Source: Myxococcales bacterium (lineage in GTDB: Bacteria; Myxococcota_A; Bradymonadia; UBA7976; UBA1532). Taken from it: DNA of 64,000 bases. The notes beneath the pieces are model-generated. The model did not search any database. It was not told where the DNA came from and saw nothing but the letters and a program-made list of their open reading frames with translations. Shown piece after piece: positions 36,366 through 46,241 of this stretch. Position 1 is the first letter of the stretch. Every line of letters begins with the position of its first letter. The position numbers and the translations under genes are program-made. Where the stretch lies: positions 1 to 64,000 of the forward strand of contig PCCS01000023.1 in assembly GCA_002731825.1 (NCBI GenBank), read 5' to 3'.

Positions 36366-37298
36366 ATGAGTACACTTTCAATTACGGCCGATTATAGACA
36401 ATTGGGTCGCTCAAACCTGAGTAGTTTTCCACTTGCATATGGGTGCTGGCGATTTGCCGGTACAGACGTCAAAACAGCTCGGGAAAAAGTCGAGTTTGCT
36501 TTGGAAATGGGCATCAATTTATTCGACCATGCAGATGTATACGGTTGCGATGGCGGTGGAGAATTTGGAGACGCCGAAGCCTTGTTTGGTGCTGTGCTAA
36601 AAGACGCACCGCATCTCAGGGAGAAGATGGTGATCGCCTCAAAGGGCGGCATCGTCCTCGGTGTCCCATACGATTCGAGCCCGAGTTACTTGAGACAGGC
36701 CGTCGACGCCTCCTTACAACGTTTACAAATTGACTCCATCGATTTGTACCAAATTCATAGGCCCGACTTCTTAGGACACCCGGAGGCCGTCGCTGCCGTG
36801 CTGACGGAGCTTCGTGAAGAGGGTAAAATTAAAGAGGTCGGTGTTTCAAATTACACACCCTCACAATTTAGAGCGCTGCAAGCTTGGCTGCCTTTCCCAA
36901 TCGCCACGCGACAGCCTGAATTCTCATGCTGGAACCATGATGCGATTCGTAACGGCATCTTGGACCAATGTATGGAGACAAAAGTGACTCCTATGGCATG
37001 GAGTCCCATGGCCGGTGGGCGAATTGGACTAGATACCATGGCCGCGCGTGCGGACGCAGAGGGCCACCGACTGGTCCAATTGTTGGACACTCTCGACACC
37101 ATCGCCAATGAGCAAAGTGTGAGTCGTTCGGCCGTCGCGCTGGCTTGGATACTTGCTCATCCTGCCGGCGTCATCCCTATCATTGGTACACAGCGACTTG
37201 AGCGTATCAAGGCGTCAGTAGATGCAGTGAAAGTTAAGCTGACACGAACACAGTGGAATGCCATTTTGGTCGCAGCCCAAGGTGAGCCATTACCCTGA
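36366..37298 (+). CDS. Aldo/keto reductase
   Basis: GINLFDHADVYGCDGGGEFGDAEALFGAVL, SIDLYQIHRPD, KIKEVGVSNYTPSQ, IPIIGTQRLERI. Confidence 0.95.
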   Translation: MSTLSITADYRQLGRSNLSSFPLAYGCWRFAGTDVKTAREKVEFALEMGINLFDHADVYGCDGGGEFGDAEALFGAVLKDAPHLREKMVIASKGGIVLGVPYDSSPSYLRQAVDASLQRLQIDSIDLYQIHRPDFLGHPEAVAAVLTELREEGKIKEVGVSNYTPSQFRALQAWLPFPIATRQPEFSCWNHDAIRNGILDQCMETKVTPMAWSPMAGGRIGLDTMAARADAEGHRLVQLLDTLDTIANEQSVSRSAVALAWILAHPAGVIPIIGTQRLERIKASVDAVKVKLTRTQWNAILVAAQGEPLP

Positions 37299-37338
37299 TT
37301 GAAAAAATCATTAACTCGACTTTGCAGGAGGAGACAAT

Positions 37339-38331
37339 ATGCGGACATTATCGGAACGCGTAGCAACCAAACCCAGTCCAGGTGCTTGGGCGCTGGCGCT
37401 GGTATTCTTGGTGCTCAGTGCCTCAACCAGCACAACCGCAGCACCCGTTCTCCAGCCGAGACCCATCAGCACAGAAGCCTACGGTGAGAGCTACACAGCC
37501 ATCGCCCACATGACTGACGGGACATACCTGCTCATCCAATATGTGTTTACGAATGCGGGTTGGGGTGATGGAAAAGCGGCGTGCCGGATACTCCATGTCC
37601 CCACAGGGTCCAAAGGGAACAATGAGGCGGCTCGATTCGACAAAGATCAGTGGTCATATTCGGCGAGCGGCAACCAGCTAAAGGTTGGCTCCTGCTACCT
37701 CAAGAGTTCGTCAAAGGAGACGGTCTTTCACGCAGAGACCAAGTCGATGTCAGCGACTTTAAAACTCAGCGCTCCAAGTATTGCGACCCGCGCTCCTGGG
37801 CACAAAGTGACGGTCGATGATGACGAATTTTACCAATCCGAAATTTTGATCCCATGGACAACAGCAGACGCCGAGATTAAGAATGCGGCTGGCAAGAAAA
37901 CCGTCACTGGCCATGGATATCTAGACCACAGTCGGTCAAATACGAGGCTGCCAAAAGTCGCACAGCAGTGGGTGCGGTTCCGTGGCTTTGTCGGAGCTGA
38001 CCAAGTCTTGGTCGAATACAAGAAAGATGCAGAAGGCCGCTCTACGGGGTGGGTCTGGAAAAAAAGTGTTGGTCATCCAAAAGCGATTTCGCAGGGCGAA
38101 TATCAGGTCAAAAAAATGGGCTCTGGACTTAAACTCTCGATGGCCATCGGAACAATTGACACCCAAAAAAGACTGTATGCATATCGCCCTGCAAAAGAAT
38201 GGGGATTGCTCGGTAAAATGGCCAAGCCATGGGTCGGCGACCCCATCACGACGACCTATGCGGCCACCTTGGTCGATAAGAACGGAACATCGATCTCGGG
38301 CATACTTGAACACGTCAAGATTACAGATTGA
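37339..38331 (+). CDS. Exported lipocalin-like protein, possibly AttH/CrtC-like
   Basis: Signal-like N-terminus ALALVFLVLSASTSTTAAP; TGHGYLDHSRSN...QQWVRFRGF resembles the GxGYxDHxWG signature of the AttH/CrtC fold. Confidence 0.55.
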   Translation: MRTLSERVATKPSPGAWALALVFLVLSASTSTTAAPVLQPRPISTEAYGESYTAIAHMTDGTYLLIQYVFTNAGWGDGKAACRILHVPTGSKGNNEAARFDKDQWSYSASGNQLKVGSCYLKSSSKETVFHAETKSMSATLKLSAPSIATRAPGHKVTVDDDEFYQSEILIPWTTADAEIKNAAGKKTVTGHGYLDHSRSNTRLPKVAQQWVRFRGFVGADQVLVEYKKDAEGRSTGWVWKKSVGHPKAISQGEYQVKKMGSGLKLSMAIGTIDTQKRLYAYRPAKEWGLLGKMAKPWVGDPITTTYAATLVDKNGTSISGILEHVKITD

Positions 38332-39584
38332 TGACAAGAACTGGTGTCCCCAGGCCGGGTCATGAATGGGTCTATTTGCTCTGGAGCATGACCCTGATAG
38401 CAATCAGTTGCGCATCAGCAAACGCCCAGACTCCGAGCGCAAAAGCCGATACGACATCGAGCTGGGATGTCGTGGGTGTCCCACTTCTAAGTTTCACATC
38501 CGATCGTGGAACAGGCTATGGAGCCTATGGCGCGGCATTTCTCCGTGGTCATGTGAACCCAGACCAAAAAGCACCATACAATCTGTCCTTCGGCGGTCAG
38601 TTCTACCAGACCACCGGTGGGTATGCTTTTCATAAGTTCCTTTTCGATATTCCAAATGTGGCGAAGAGTGGTGTGAGGGTCGATCTCGACTCAGGGTATG
38701 AAACGTGGGACAGCGCTTGGTATTTCGGCCGGGGCAACCGACTGCCGAGACTGAGGCCCGAGAGCACACCGGACAAATATTATACCTTCAACGCAGAAAG
38801 CCTTTGGATCGTCCCAAATGTAAGAATCCCACTCAATCAGACACTCTGGTTATTTACGGGCCTCGTGTTCAGGAAGACGCAGATCGATGTCTATCCCGAT
38901 ACAAAGCTCGCAGAAGACAACCCGACCGGCCTTGATGGTGGCTATCTCAACCAATTGCAGCTGGGTATCATGCTGGACACCAGGAACCGTGAGCCAGATA
39001 CACAGAGTGGTGTATTTTCAGAAATCTCAGCGCGATTTGCACATCGCTTGACCGGCTCTGACTATTCCATGTGGGGGTTTAATACCACACATCGACAGTG
39101 GCATTCATTGACTGAGAATAAATCACTCGTCTTGGCCGTGAGATTAGGACTGGATATCCAAGGTGGCTCACTCCCCTTCTTTCATCAGCACATTCTCGGC
39201 GGAAGTCAGCGCGTGGAAGTGGGCGGTAATGTCGCTCTGCGAGGATTTCCAAATGGTCGATTTCGTGGAAACGCGACCCTGTACAACAATACCGAATTAC
39301 GCTGGACGTTTCTCTCTCTGAGTCGGGCTCGGTCTACCTATGCATTCCTGCTGGTTCCATTCTTCGATTTAGGGCGGGTCTGGCTACACGGCGAAAACGA
39401 CGACTTTACACACCTTCACGGCAGCATCGGCAGTGGCCTTCGCTTCGTTTACGATTCAGTGTTCGTGGTTCGCTTCGATGTCGCCAGCGCACTGGAAGAA
39501 TTTCAAGATTCAGAGAGGCCGGGCCAACTCGAGCAGCGGGGCTTTGTCATGGGCATATACGCGATTGTAAATCACCCGTTTTGA
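38331..39584 (+). CDS. BamA/TamA-type outer-membrane surface antigen barrel protein
   Basis: TGATG coupling; YGAYGAAFLRGH, VALRGFPNGRFRGNATLYNNTELRWTF, C-terminal Phe. Confidence 0.8.
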   Translation: MTRTGVPRPGHEWVYLLWSMTLIAISCASANAQTPSAKADTTSSWDVVGVPLLSFTSDRGTGYGAYGAAFLRGHVNPDQKAPYNLSFGGQFYQTTGGYAFHKFLFDIPNVAKSGVRVDLDSGYETWDSAWYFGRGNRLPRLRPESTPDKYYTFNAESLWIVPNVRIPLNQTLWLFTGLVFRKTQIDVYPDTKLAEDNPTGLDGGYLNQLQLGIMLDTRNREPDTQSGVFSEISARFAHRLTGSDYSMWGFNTTHRQWHSLTENKSLVLAVRLGLDIQGGSLPFFHQHILGGSQRVEVGGNVALRGFPNGRFRGNATLYNNTELRWTFLSLSRARSTYAFLLVPFFDLGRVWLHGENDDFTHLHGSIGSGLRFVYDSVFVVRFDVASALEEFQDSERPGQLEQRGFVMGIYAIVNHPF

Positions 39585-39593
39585 ATGGCTGAC

Positions 39594-40376
39594 TCAGAAC
39601 GAATATCGTAATGCCGACCCAAGACGGATTTGGTCGGCGACGTCGTTTTGACCACCCTTTAAATCCTTTTCATCTAGGCAGGGACCAGCGCCCCCATATT
39701 TTGCACAACGCGTTCCCCCGCTATGCATCAGCAAATCCGCATTTAAATCCAGAGTAAAACCCGCTGGCAACCCATAGGGTTCCAGATCGAGTCCAACGCC
39801 GGCCGTGACCTTCATCGCTCGCCAAAAAGTCGTCCAAGAAGCCTCGGATCGAGAACTGTCTTCGGTCACCCATTGTTGTCCATAACCCATGCCAAAACCA
39901 ACGAAAACATCGAGGGATTTGAGGGGGTAATAGGCTTTAAGTACCGGCATCAAGTGCATACTTAAACTGGACACATCGAAGTCATCGTCTTCGGCGACTA
40001 AATAGCGGCCCAAATCGAAATCAAGTGCGATGCCGAGGTACCAAAAGCGGTATTCCATGCCAGTGCTAATGAAAGTGCCCGGATAGGTGTTGCTGCAGTC
40101 TGCTGCTCCGTCGGGAATGCAGGTCTTGAGGCCCAGACCACCGTAGAGTTGAAACCCCTTGCGATGGGCTGCAACATCGACATCTCCAACAGGTCGTTTT
40201 TGCCCTGATGACGTCGCCTCAACAGCTGGTTTTGTACCTTTTTCTGGCTGAGAGGACGCGTCGGAATCAGTTTGGGTAGCGCCATCGTGAGCTGCCTCTT
40301 GAGCCGGATTCGCCAAGCTCGTCGAAATGCCTAATCCCGCAATCAAAACCCACACTGTGCAAAATAGCAGCCTCAT
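39594..40376 (-). CDS. Predicted outer-membrane beta-barrel protein
   Basis: Signal peptide, Gly/aromatic alternating strands, C-terminal LRYSF; 4-nt overlap with upstream gene. Confidence 0.6.
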   Translation of the reverse strand: MRLLFCTVWVLIAGLGISTSLANPAQEAAHDGATQTDSDASSQPEKGTKPAVEATSSGQKRPVGDVDVAAHRKGFQLYGGLGLKTCIPDGAADCSNTYPGTFISTGMEYRFWYLGIALDFDLGRYLVAEDDDFDVSSLSMHLMPVLKAYYPLKSLDVFVGFGMGYGQQWVTEDSSRSEASWTTFWRAMKVTAGVGLDLEPYGLPAGFTLDLNADLLMHSGGTRCAKYGGAGPCLDEKDLKGGQNDVADQIRLGSALRYSF

Positions 40377-41410
40377 GGATCAGCCCTGTCATCTGATTGG
40401 TCGACTGAATCATCGTCTGTCGACATCATCAGTTGAGGACACGGAAACTGCTCGGGATTGTCTCCCAACCAGTTGTCGTGGCGAGTCGAATCGTTGATTT
40501 GATTGGATATCAATGTTGACCGAATCGTCTCATCAGGGATGGGGATGACACCGGTATCGACGTTGAACCAATTTGCGTGAATCCGAAGCGAGCCTGCACG
40601 GCTGAGGGCTTCTTGTTGCGCATCAATGTCTCGACCCGTTTGCCCAACGGCGCCATTGGCCGCGCGTCTAAATGCAGGCGAGATCGGCTTTGCAGCACGG
40701 CCGCCATCATCCATGACAATCCCGATGTAGTAATTGGCGTTCATTCGAACATCAAAGGAGTCTCCTGGGACGGGATCTTTCAACCAGAATCGTTGCAGCA
40801 TCATCCAGCCATATTTAGTCTCTACCCATCTAAATTGAATCGTATACTTTGACTCCATCTCCACGAGACCTGCCCACGCAGACCGCGTGTGACTATCCGC
40901 CTCGACCTGTGTGCAGGCTCTCTCTCCAAAACATGTGGGGTCGGTTCTAAAAGTTCGTTCATAGAGCGTAAAATTGTCCAGAATGGATCCAAAGTCTTCC
41001 CAGGTGAGCAAACCTGCGATAGCCCGTGAGCAATATGGACTTTTGGTCGCGACTGTAATGCCCTCAAGGCCTGACGCTGATCGCTCTTTATCATCGAGAA
41101 CGGCCAGCGCACTGGCCGGCAAATTCTTAACTAAGAAGCCTTCTCTAGCGTCCCCCAGCTGAGCATCGTCTTGAAACCAATCGTATAAGTTCTCAAGACC
41201 GGTTGTCAGGGCCTCGGGATCGTCGTCGTCCATACGCTCGAAAAGAAAGCCCAGCAGGCTCTCTAAATCTTTGGGCGCAGTCGGCGGATTATTACACCCC
41301 GTCAACGCACCGAAGGCATAGACGATGAGGAAAAATGAAAGCAAAAATCTCAAGGTCCAAATCCTCTCAGAATAGTGTCTACAGAGTTCAGCACAGGCCG
41401 TTGCCATCAC
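40373..41410 (-). CDS. Hypothetical lipoprotein
   Basis: GALTGCNN lipobox after hydrophobic stretch; ATGA overlap with 39594-40376. Confidence 0.6.
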   Translation of the reverse strand: MMATACAELCRHYSERIWTLRFLLSFFLIVYAFGALTGCNNPPTAPKDLESLLGFLFERMDDDDPEALTTGLENLYDWFQDDAQLGDAREGFLVKNLPASALAVLDDKERSASGLEGITVATKSPYCSRAIAGLLTWEDFGSILDNFTLYERTFRTDPTCFGERACTQVEADSHTRSAWAGLVEMESKYTIQFRWVETKYGWMMLQRFWLKDPVPGDSFDVRMNANYYIGIVMDDGGRAAKPISPAFRRAANGAVGQTGRDIDAQQEALSRAGSLRIHANWFNVDTGVIPIPDETIRSTLISNQINDSTRHDNWLGDNPEQFPCPQLMMSTDDDSVDQSDDRADP

Positions 41411-41470
41411 ATGATGTTAATGGGTCATCGAGTTATGCACAACCAAGGCGGGCTCAGCCAGGACTCGAAA

Positions 41471-42448
41471 CTAGCCAACAGCGATGGACGCGAGAATTCG
41501 ACGTGCACCCGTATACGGCCGACGCGAATGCATCACGAGACTGTTGTCGATAAGAAGAACATCGCCTCGTTGCCATTTAAACGCGACACACTCTTCTTGC
41601 ATAGCAGAATGAGCTTCCATAACAGCTGTATGATCGACCGGTGAATCGTCGCCACAAACGACCGCGTGCTTAGGGTCGTTTCGGTCATCAGTCCAGCCCG
41701 TGTAGGCCGCAACCACCGAATTGTAAAATGTCTTTATTCCCGTTCGCTCTTCCGTTCGTATGGCGGGAACAATGGCTGTCTCCGTGTAGAGAGTCCCATC
41801 ACCTCGCCACGTCCAATTGGTTCCGATGGAACGCATCTTTTCCTCTGCTTCGACGGGATCATCCGTCAGAAACGTCGAGCGCCAAGAGCGCCCAATGGGC
41901 GATGAATGGTCATCCTGATCGGGCATAACCCGCCGATATTTGACGCCCAATTCTTCAACTTTTTGAGCAAATTCTGGACTACTCTCAGAAAACCTCTCGT
42001 AGACTCTGCCGGAATGAACGATTGCAGTCTCGCCCCCTGTCTCCGAGGCAATATCACAATAAAAGAAAATATAGGCAGGCGGCTTTGGGACCTGAGCCAT
42101 TTCGTGATGGAACGGGATCGGTTGGTCTGGTGGCGACTCGTTCGCAGTCAAGATTCGGCCCTTGGTGACTTCTTCGCGCGGCGCAGCACCACCCACATAG
42201 GGCATGTTGACAAACTCAGCGCTGTCTAAAACTGACTCGAAATCATGGGGTCCATCGACAGGACAGTTACGCAGTAGGACCGCACCATGTTCCATCATCA
42301 GCTCTCTCAGATAGCCCTGATTGTCTGAAAGCCAGTTGAGCAGCTGAGCCTTATCGGACCCCTGAGAGCTTTCAGGCGATAAGACCAGTGGAAAATCCTT
42401 CCCTCGGTATGAACGCTGCTCTTCGATTTTAATCGTTTTGAGTGCCAT
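41471..42448 (-). CDS. TauD/TfdA-fold Fe(II)/2-oxoglutarate dioxygenase, clavaminate synthase-like (At3g21360-like)
   Basis: GAVLLRNCPVDGPHDFESVL, YVGGAAPREEVTKGRILTANESPPDQPIPFHHEMAQ (HxD/E iron site), RGDVLLIDNSLVMHSRRPYTGARRILASI. Confidence 0.9.
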   Translation of the reverse strand: MALKTIKIEEQRSYRGKDFPLVLSPESSQGSDKAQLLNWLSDNQGYLRELMMEHGAVLLRNCPVDGPHDFESVLDSAEFVNMPYVGGAAPREEVTKGRILTANESPPDQPIPFHHEMAQVPKPPAYIFFYCDIASETGGETAIVHSGRVYERFSESSPEFAQKVEELGVKYRRVMPDQDDHSSPIGRSWRSTFLTDDPVEAEEKMRSIGTNWTWRGDGTLYTETAIVPAIRTEERTGIKTFYNSVVAAYTGWTDDRNDPKHAVVCGDDSPVDHTAVMEAHSAMQEECVAFKWQRGDVLLIDNSLVMHSRRPYTGARRILASIAVG

Positions 42449-42568
42449 AGAATTCCCCCTGTTTTCTTATCACAAGCTATCCAATTATGAGTCTTTTGGA
42501 TGCTCAATGGCGACCATTAATTCCCTGTCGGTCGCTTCGACTGGTGAGTATACAGAAATCAATGACAA

Positions 42569-42590
42569 ATATCTACCAAAGAGTAGAATT
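42569..42590. promoter_or_regulatory. Near-palindromic operator ATATCTACCA-AA-GAGTAGAATT between divergent dioxygenase and PFK genes
   Basis: Left half identical to the 36.3-kb operator; TCTAC-N6-GTAGA core at the same spacing. Confidence 0.65.
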
Positions 42591-42817
42591 ATGCGTACAA
42601 TTGAGTGCAGACCGTGTAGACCCGACATAGAGACTGACTTTTTCTTGCGCAACGAATATAGTGAAGCATAACTGAGTCACTATCTGACCAAAGTTGTGGA
42701 CAATGGATGAATGATGCACTAGACGAGCCTGTCTGTGATGATTTCGGTCATTGAACGATTGTATTTGAGATCGATTTGTCGAATGCTCGGACGTTAGATA
42801 ATCTGGCTCGATCAGGA

Positions 42818-43969
42818 ATGAGTCTCATGAATAGAACGATACAAAGAATTGGAATTCTGACCAGTGGTGGAGATGCACCAGGGATGAACGCGGCTATCCG
42901 GGCTGCTTTTAGACGTCTGAAAGCATGCTCGAAAGACAATGAAGTCGTGTTATTTCGGGAAGGCCTTAACGGGCTGGCAGGCCGTCTAGAAGTCAATCAT
43001 CTCAGTGAAATTAATCGCAGCGATTTGCGAGGAATTATACACCGCGGTGGGACTTTTATAGGGACTGGGCGCATCCCGGAGCTTAAACCAGCCCCCGCGG
43101 ATTGTCCTGATCCAGATGCCTGGGAAAAGCGGCGACAAGAAATTACAGATGTCGCGGTGGTCAATCTACGCCAATTGCGCTTAAGCGGGGTCATCGTTTT
43201 AGGCGGTGATGGGTCCTTTAAGGGCATGGATCATATCAGACGAGCCTATGAGGTCCGATACAATGAACCCCTCCGATTGGTCGGCATACCCGCCACCATT
43301 GACAATGATATTTGGGGAACCGATGCAAGTATCGGATTTGATACGGCGTTGAACAGCACGGTTGATGCCCTGAGAAAACTGCGAGACACCTGCGAGAGCC
43401 ACCGACGCTGCGCCATTCTCGAAGTGATGGGAAACAGCAGTGGGTGGCTTGCCTTGGCGGCGGGCATTGCGGGCGGCGCCACGACGCTGATGATCCCAGA
43501 ACGTCCAGAGACCTACGACATCGAATTGGTTCTAGCTCGTGTCCGCGCCGCAGTTCGACTTAATTATCGATCGATCGTCATCGTCATGGCCGAAGGCGTC
43601 CGCAAGTCGTCTGGGTATAAAGACCTCCCTGATCGATTGCGCGAGCTGATCGAAAATGACGATAAGATTCGCCAGTATCAAGGCGGACGTTCGTTGGAGA
43701 CTCGGGTAAACATCATCGGCTATATCGCTCGAGGGGGCCAGCCTACAGCGGCCGATAATCTTTTGGCAAGCGAACTTGGGTTTGAGGCTGCCAATGCCGT
43801 GACCGACGAATCGCTGACAAATCCGGTCATGATCGCCATCCAGCGAGGTCAACTGACTCGGGTCGCCTTCGATGAGGTGGTTCGAAATTCGCCTCGGTTA
43901 GTGGAAGAGACATCCCCTATGGTGACAGTTGCCCGAAGTCTGCTCATCAGTGCCGACCAAGACTTCTAG
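42818..43969 (+). CDS. 6-phosphofructokinase
   Basis: RIGILTSGGDAPGMNAAIRA, VLGGDGSFKG, GIPATIDNDIWGTDASIGFDTAL, MGNSSGWLAL, GYIARGGQPTAADNLLA. ATG 42818 follows TCAGGA. Confidence 0.93.
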   Translation: MSLMNRTIQRIGILTSGGDAPGMNAAIRAAFRRLKACSKDNEVVLFREGLNGLAGRLEVNHLSEINRSDLRGIIHRGGTFIGTGRIPELKPAPADCPDPDAWEKRRQEITDVAVVNLRQLRLSGVIVLGGDGSFKGMDHIRRAYEVRYNEPLRLVGIPATIDNDIWGTDASIGFDTALNSTVDALRKLRDTCESHRRCAILEVMGNSSGWLALAAGIAGGATTLMIPERPETYDIELVLARVRAAVRLNYRSIVIVMAEGVRKSSGYKDLPDRLRELIENDDKIRQYQGGRSLETRVNIIGYIARGGQPTAADNLLASELGFEAANAVTDESLTNPVMIAIQRGQLTRVAFDEVVRNSPRLVEETSPMVTVARSLLISADQDF

Positions 43970-44003
43970 TCGCGCGCGGTCTCAGTCGAGATGACGCCTG
44001 AGC

Positions 44004-46157
44004 CTACAAACTCTCAACAGCGATCTGGCATAGAGTGCGAGGTGGCACGACGACTGTAAAAGAATGCTGCTCAGCGTTCTCATCGACACGGCCAGCCGTT
44101 GGCATATGCCGATTACAGCTCATCTCCCATCGATAAGACCCGTCGTTTAAACGGAAGAGAGAGACCGGAATACGCCGAGAGGATTCTGAGAAATTGAAAA
44201 GCTCTGATTCAAAGGCATCTGGTCGGTTGCGGTGTACACGCACAGCCACATCGGTGGGGGCTATGTTCCACTTCACAGCTCGGAGTGGAAAATAGATCCC
44301 CTCTCCAAAGTCACCCGTGATCATCTGGTAGAGCAGTTTGGTATCCGGGCGACCATGGGAGACATTACGAAACTGATCTGCATATCGTCTATGGAATTTA
44401 AAAACACGATCCGTGAATCTAACTTCCGAAGTGTAGGCCGCGTAATCAACGGAAAGCTGCTCATTTAGAGCCTCAAGAGCACCATCTAGGAGATCGCTGT
44501 TCCCGGTCAAGATGCTGCGGACGTAGACATGTCCGCGACTGCGTAACACGCCGTCAAAAAGAGCCTGTTCGGTTGCCAGCCTATACTTAGACATGGCCTC
44601 TAGCATCTGTCCTGAGACTTCAGCAAGCGCCCACCCTAGGCTGCCTTCCTCCGCATCTGGATCGGCTAGGTTGCGATTGTCAGCAACAAATCGAAGTGGG
44701 TCTAAGTACCGAGGTTCCCCCGTCATTACATGGGTCTGAACCAAGCCCGTGGCCAACATGCTGACGGCTCTTGGATAGCGGAATAGAGTCGGTAAAATAT
44801 GACAGCCTGGTCGCCACCACTGACCGCTCTCCTGTCGCACCTGACCACTCGGATAATCAATGGCTGCTGGAAGTAGGCCAGCCGCTTTGCCAGACTCTTG
44901 GCGCGCCGCAACAGCCACCCAATTGTCTAACCAGTCCTGTATAGATTGGCCTACAGAGTGATCAGGATCTAACTGCCAGAGTCGTAGCGCTGGAGCCACG
45001 ACCCGGCTGTGGTAAGGCGTATCACATCCATGTTCTGGCCCTTCATCGACGGTCATGGAATTCAGGTATGTGCTTTTGAATTGCCGATATCCAAGTTGGT
45101 TTTCACCAAACCAGAGTCGACTCATTAGGTCACCGATCACGGCTGCCCGGCCCCGATGTAGCGGACTGCCTGGCTCTCTTAATAAGGCCGGAATAATCGT
45201 GTCAGCTGTCTCCTCTGAAGAATGCTCTACATCGGTCAAAATATCGCTGTAACCGAGTTCCATTCTGGGTAGCGAAAAAATGCCCTCGGTGAGGCGAGCG
45301 TGTGCCTCTGATACCTTAGAGTCTTCGAATCCAATGAGGATTGGTGCCCACCATCGCCATAGTTCAACGTCATCTCCCCAACCGCCCCCGAATTGGCCAT
45401 CATTCGTCTGACGTTGATCGATCCAAAAATGAATCACTTGGCTGAGCTTGTTAAGAGCCAAGCGCTGTTGATTAGCCCAGTTAGGTGCCGTCGGATCGGG
45501 TGATAGCTCTGAGGTCCATGGAATCGGTTGGTCTAAGTACATTCCAATGATCTGATTATCAGGAAATGCATCTTGGGCAACACGCATACAGGCACGAGCT
45601 TCTTCAAAAGCATCGTCGGCGAATAAGCTTGTTTGAATCGTGGACCAAACCAACATGCGTGCCCGGTAGATGCACCAGATGGGCCGCAGGACAGATTCGG
45701 GTCTAACCAAGGGTGGGTATGTCTCTGCTCCTGGCCAAATACGCTGAATGAAATCAGCCGCCAGATAACCACCTTCACCCGCCATATCCTGATCCCCGGG
45801 TGACCAAAAGCGGTCACGGCCATACGCCCACCTTTCAACAATCGGCAGAATCTTTTGAAGGTCGGACTGAAGGGGGTGGTCCGTTGGCAATTGAGACGAC
45901 AGGTCTGAGAGGAGTTCGAATCGAACGCGCTCGTCTTCCGTCTGACCGGCCGCACGAATGGCTGTTTGAATGGTGTCATCCAGAGGATTTGCATCCTGAA
46001 TCAAGGTTGCGTCTGCGGCGCCAGAGTCAGTGCCTAAATCAGTATCCAGACCAGTCGCATCGGCGGGTATAGCCGCATCGAGTTGTGGCACTGTGTCGTG
46101 GCTCTCGCTTTGGCACGACAAAGATAAGAAACACATGAGGATAAAAGTAGGCCGCAT
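44004..46157 (-). CDS. Large lipoprotein, possibly an alpha/alpha-barrel glycan-active enzyme
   Basis: MRPTFILMCFLSLSCQSE lipobox; Asp/Ala-rich linker; Trp/His-rich helical middle (DGQFGGGWGDDVELWRWWAPILIGFED) and beta C-domain. Confidence 0.5.
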   Translation of the reverse strand: MRPTFILMCFLSLSCQSESHDTVPQLDAAIPADATGLDTDLGTDSGAADATLIQDANPLDDTIQTAIRAAGQTEDERVRFELLSDLSSQLPTDHPLQSDLQKILPIVERWAYGRDRFWSPGDQDMAGEGGYLAADFIQRIWPGAETYPPLVRPESVLRPIWCIYRARMLVWSTIQTSLFADDAFEEARACMRVAQDAFPDNQIIGMYLDQPIPWTSELSPDPTAPNWANQQRLALNKLSQVIHFWIDQRQTNDGQFGGGWGDDVELWRWWAPILIGFEDSKVSEAHARLTEGIFSLPRMELGYSDILTDVEHSSEETADTIIPALLREPGSPLHRGRAAVIGDLMSRLWFGENQLGYRQFKSTYLNSMTVDEGPEHGCDTPYHSRVVAPALRLWQLDPDHSVGQSIQDWLDNWVAVAARQESGKAAGLLPAAIDYPSGQVRQESGQWWRPGCHILPTLFRYPRAVSMLATGLVQTHVMTGEPRYLDPLRFVADNRNLADPDAEEGSLGWALAEVSGQMLEAMSKYRLATEQALFDGVLRSRGHVYVRSILTGNSDLLDGALEALNEQLSVDYAAYTSEVRFTDRVFKFHRRYADQFRNVSHGRPDTKLLYQMITGDFGEGIYFPLRAVKWNIAPTDVAVRVHRNRPDAFESELFNFSESSRRIPVSLFRLNDGSYRWEMSCNRHMPTAGRVDENAEQHSFTVVVPPRTLCQIAVESL

Positions 46158-46241
46158 GGAGAGCAGCATATCCTAAATTTCTCCCACCTGCTTCGTTATG
46201 GCCAAAAATCATGTGTCGACTTCATAACGGAACCGACCTAC

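Noticed and set aside
41471-42448. Calling the dioxygenase tauD (taurine) or SqoD
   Set aside because: Motifs look closer to At3g21360-like proteins; substrate cannot be inferred from the sequence alone.
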